A stretch of DNA of 64,000 bases, from positions 1,054,001 through 1,118,000 of the forward strand of contig NZ_FOOT01000001.1 in assembly GCF_900113285.1 (NCBI RefSeq), given 5' to 3'. The notes beneath the pieces are model-generated. The model did not search any database, was not told the origin of the DNA, and saw nothing but the letters and a program-made list of their open reading frames with translations. A program made the position numbers and the translations under genes. Below, in pieces: positions 62,448 to 64,000 of this stretch (its first letter is position 1; every line of letters begins with the position of its first letter). The DNA comes from Pontibacter chinhatensis. GTDB lineage: Bacteria > Bacteroidota > Bacteroidia > Cytophagales > Hymenobacteraceae.

Positions 62448-63257
62448 CTACCACTTTATTTCTTCTTTGTTCAGAAAAGCGGCAATTCCGCGCTGGCAGT
62501 CCTCGCTACCGCGCGCCACGGCATTCATTTCGGCGGCATACTGCAGCCCCTCCTCCAGCGACATACTCTGTACACGGGCAACCATCTCTTTGGTTACCTC
62601 CATACTTTGTCTGGAGTTCTCGGCGCAGAGTTTCTGGGCAAAGGCAAACACCCGCTCCTCCAACTCCTGCACGGGCACCACATAGTTTACCAAACCATAG
62701 CGTTCGGCCTCCTCAGCCGATATTAAATCGCCTGTCAGCAGCAGCTGCTTGGCCCTCGACTCCCCTATTTTGCGCAGCAGGAACACCTTCACAATCGCCG
62801 GGATAAAGCCGATTTTCACCTCTGTATAGCCAAACCGGGCTTCAGGAACGGTAAAACCAAAGTCGCAGATGGCAGCCAGCCCGCAACCGCCTGCAATGGC
62901 GTGGCCGTGTATCTGGGCGATAACCACTTTCTTTAAAGTATAAATCAAACGGAAAAGCTCCATCAGGTGGGTAGAGTCCAGCAGGTTCTCGTGGTAATCG
63001 TTTTCCTGCAGGCGCTGGATGTACTCCAGGTCGGCACCGGCGCAAAATACTTTGCCCTCCGCCCGCAGCACAATCACTTTGCAGGCCTCGTCCTCCTCGG
63101 CGATGCTGAAAGCGCGCTTCAGTTCAGATACTACTTCATAGTTTAAAGCATTGCGTTTCTCTGCCCGGGCCAGGGTGATGTACCCTACCCGCTCTTTTAC
63201 CTCATAGTGCACGAACTCCATTGTCAGCCGCTCGGCCGTATTAGTCAGGTCAGTCAT
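62448..63257 (-). CDS. Enoyl-CoA hydratase/isomerase family protein
   Basis: This 269-residue crotonase-fold protein has ARAEKRNALNYEVV, the oxyanion segment GKVFCAGADLEYIQ, HGHAIAGGCGLAAICDF and ARFGYTEVKIGFIPA, with the second-site acid in this last segment. The C-terminal part (LEEGLQYAAEMNAVARGSEDCQRGIAAFLNKEEIKW) is typical of hydratases of the PaaF/PaaG and methylglutaconyl groups. It is divergent from the TetR gene, with a PaaR-type operator between them, so a phenylacetate or related acyl-CoA role is likely. Confidence 0.85.
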   Translation of the reverse strand: MTDLTNTAERLTMEFVHYEVKERVGYITLARAEKRNALNYEVVSELKRAFSIAEEDEACKVIVLRAEGKVFCAGADLEYIQRLQENDYHENLLDSTHLMELFRLIYTLKKVVIAQIHGHAIAGGCGLAAICDFGFTVPEARFGYTEVKIGFIPAIVKVFLLRKIGESRAKQLLLTGDLISAEEAERYGLVNYVVPVQELEERVFAFAQKLCAENSRQSMEVTKEMVARVQSMSLEEGLQYAAEMNAVARGSEDCQRGIAAFLNKEEIKW

Positions 63258-63386
63258 GATGTTTGTCGTTTAGTAAATAAGGGCTTTGTAAATATACGGA
63301 ACCGCCGAAGCAACGCTACATTAAATCGGAGACATATGATTTCCCCTCAAAATACTTGGCCCGTACTCCTATAAACCTTCTAAAAG

Positions 63387-63400
63387 TATAAACGTTTATA
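63387..63400. repeat. Perfect 14-bp palindrome TATAAACGTTTATA
   Basis: It lies 11 bases upstream of the PaaR-type operator in the divergent promoter region. Its left half is part of an AAAGTATAAAC copy of the dispersed word. It may be a second regulator site or chance pairing of that word. Confidence 0.45.
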
Positions 63401-63403
63401 AAA

Positions 63404-63425
63404 TAAATTTGCTAACGAACGTTAG
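63404..63425 (+). promoter_or_regulatory. TetR promoter and PaaR-type operator
   Basis: TAAATTTG (63404-63411) is a perfect TAnnTTTG. It is followed at once by CTAACGAACGTTAG (63412-63425), an inverted repeat that agrees at every fixed position with CNAACGNNCGTTNG, the consensus I recall for Thermus PaaR, a TetR-family repressor of phenylacetate genes. The operator covers the expected transcription start of the tetR gene and lies between it and the divergent hydratase. Confidence 0.7.
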
Positions 63426-63450
63426 GTTGTGTATGTTTGTTACTTATGGT

Positions 63451-64000
63451 ATGGAAGCAGTATTGACCAGGAAAGAGCAAATCGAGAAGACCGCCACGGC
63501 CCTTTTTAAAAGCAAGGGATACGCGGCCACCTCAATGCGCGATCTGGCCAATGCGCTTGGCATCGAAGCCGCCAGCATTTACTCGCATATCCGATCAAAA
63601 GAGGAGATACTGCAGCGGGTGTGCTTTAAGATGGCCGACGAGTTTTTTGATGCCCTGGATGCCGCCGAAAGTATGGAAAGCACCGCCACCGTGCGCCTGC
63701 AGCGCGCCATTGCCGCCCATGTGCAGGTGCTGACGCAGAACACAGAAGCCTCGGCCGTTTTCCTGCACGAGTGGCGCCACCTGAGCGAGCCGCTGCACAG
63801 CAACTTTCTGGCCCTCCGCGATAAGTATGAGGCCCGCTTCCGGGAGATTATACACGAAGGCATTCAGCGCGGGGAGTTTACGGTGCCGGACGAAAAATTT
63901 GCCGTGCTTACCATACTTTCTGCCCTTAACTGGATACACACCTGGTACAAGCCAGAGGGTAAAATGACGCCAACAGAGATTGCCGAGAACCTATCGGAGA
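63451..64000 (+). CDS. TetR/AcrR family regulator, PaaR-like (truncated by window end)
   Basis: At least 183 residues are visible; the 3' end lies outside the window. The N-terminal TetR helix-turn-helix reads IEKTATALFKSKGYAATSM, then RDLANALGIEAASIYSHI and RSKEEIL. The ligand domain includes AVFLHEWRHLSEP and ALNWIHTWYKPEG, the sort of ending seen in fatty-acyl-CoA or phenylacetyl-CoA responsive regulators. ATG 63433 is an in-frame alternative start eight bases after the operator. It most likely represses itself and the divergent hydratase until the CoA-ester inducer appears. Confidence 0.85.
   Translation, partial: MEAVLTRKEQIEKTATALFKSKGYAATSMRDLANALGIEAASIYSHIRSKEEILQRVCFKMADEFFDALDAAESMESTATVRLQRAIAAHVQVLTQNTEASAVFLHEWRHLSEPLHSNFLALRDKYEARFREIIHEGIQRGEFTVPDEKFAVLTILSALNWIHTWYKPEGKMTPTEIAENLSE

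Noticed and set aside
1-64000. TATACTTT words as promoter -7 boxes
   Set aside because: The spacing does not fit TAnnTTTG, most copies are inside genes in both orientations, and many sit at terminators, the opposite of promoter placement.
1-64000. CRISPR arrays, prophage or insertion sequences
   Set aside because: No regularly spaced repeats, cas genes, phage structural genes or transposases are visible on either strand.

Overview
This window is chromosomal DNA from a pigmented, aerobic member of the Bacteroidota. The gene content and style fit the Hymenobacteraceae and most resemble Pontibacter, although the genus is an inference. The evidence is: proteins with type IX secretion (T9SS) sorting domains; a three-gene type B succinate dehydrogenase; TAnnTTTG promoter boxes with little use of Shine-Dalgarno sites; a dcw cluster in Bacteroidota order without murF; a complete carotenoid ketolase/hydroxylase gene set; and GC content of about one half. 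Almost everything is core chromosome. There is no transposase, integrase, phage or CRISPR array.

Layout. 0-4.3 kb: a small acetyltransferase, a DUF4136 lipoprotein, then tRNA-Pro(GGG). The tRNA 3' end and terminator are repeated 1,626 bp downstream, and each copy is followed by one cargo gene (an alpha/beta hydrolase; an acetolactate decarboxylase-like lipoprotein). 4.7-9.3 kb: a stressosome-type module (RsbR, RsbS, RsbT, an ATPase-PP2C fusion, a histidine kinase with an extra RsbT-like domain) and a convergent single-domain response regulator. 9.6-34.9 kb: mixed metabolic and envelope genes, including paaN, a T9SS-exported subtilase, aconitase, a TlpA-like lipoprotein, prenyl synthase, folK, a small AT-rich accessory patch, fabD, a large T9SS adhesin-like protein and sdhCAB. 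35.0-50.4 kb: the complete dcw division and wall cluster on the minus strand, from mraZ to ftsZ. 50.8-53.9 kb: a divergent metal-handling operon (HYC_CC_PP protein, TonB-dependent receptor, secreted HMA protein). 54.8-62.4 kb: a carotenoid region (ECF sigma factor, crtI, crtB, an unknown secreted protein, crtYcd, ispH, crtW, plus crtZ with a CarH-like B12-type MerR regulator). The window ends with an enoyl-CoA hydratase divergent from a TetR regulator, with a PaaR-type operator between them.

How the genes work together. The crt genes together can make ketolated and hydroxylated beta-carotene derivatives (canthaxanthin or astaxanthin type). Their likely controls are an ECF sigma factor at the head of the operon and a cobalamin-type light-sensing repressor. 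The dcw operon and the divergent metal operon each have a 10-bp-periodic GTGG array at the same distance from a TAnnTTTG box, which suggests that both answer to MraZ.

The most striking signal is not a gene. The word AAGTATA/TATACTT (often extended to AAAGTATAAA) is spread through coding and non-coding DNA at more than twenty times the chance level: I counted 24 in the first 10 kb and 29 between 20 and 30 kb. It often occurs as inverted pairs that form the arms of terminators, and it is absent from sdhCAB. This is how DNA uptake sequences behave in Neisseria and Haemophilus. I regard it as the best candidate here for an undescribed system.
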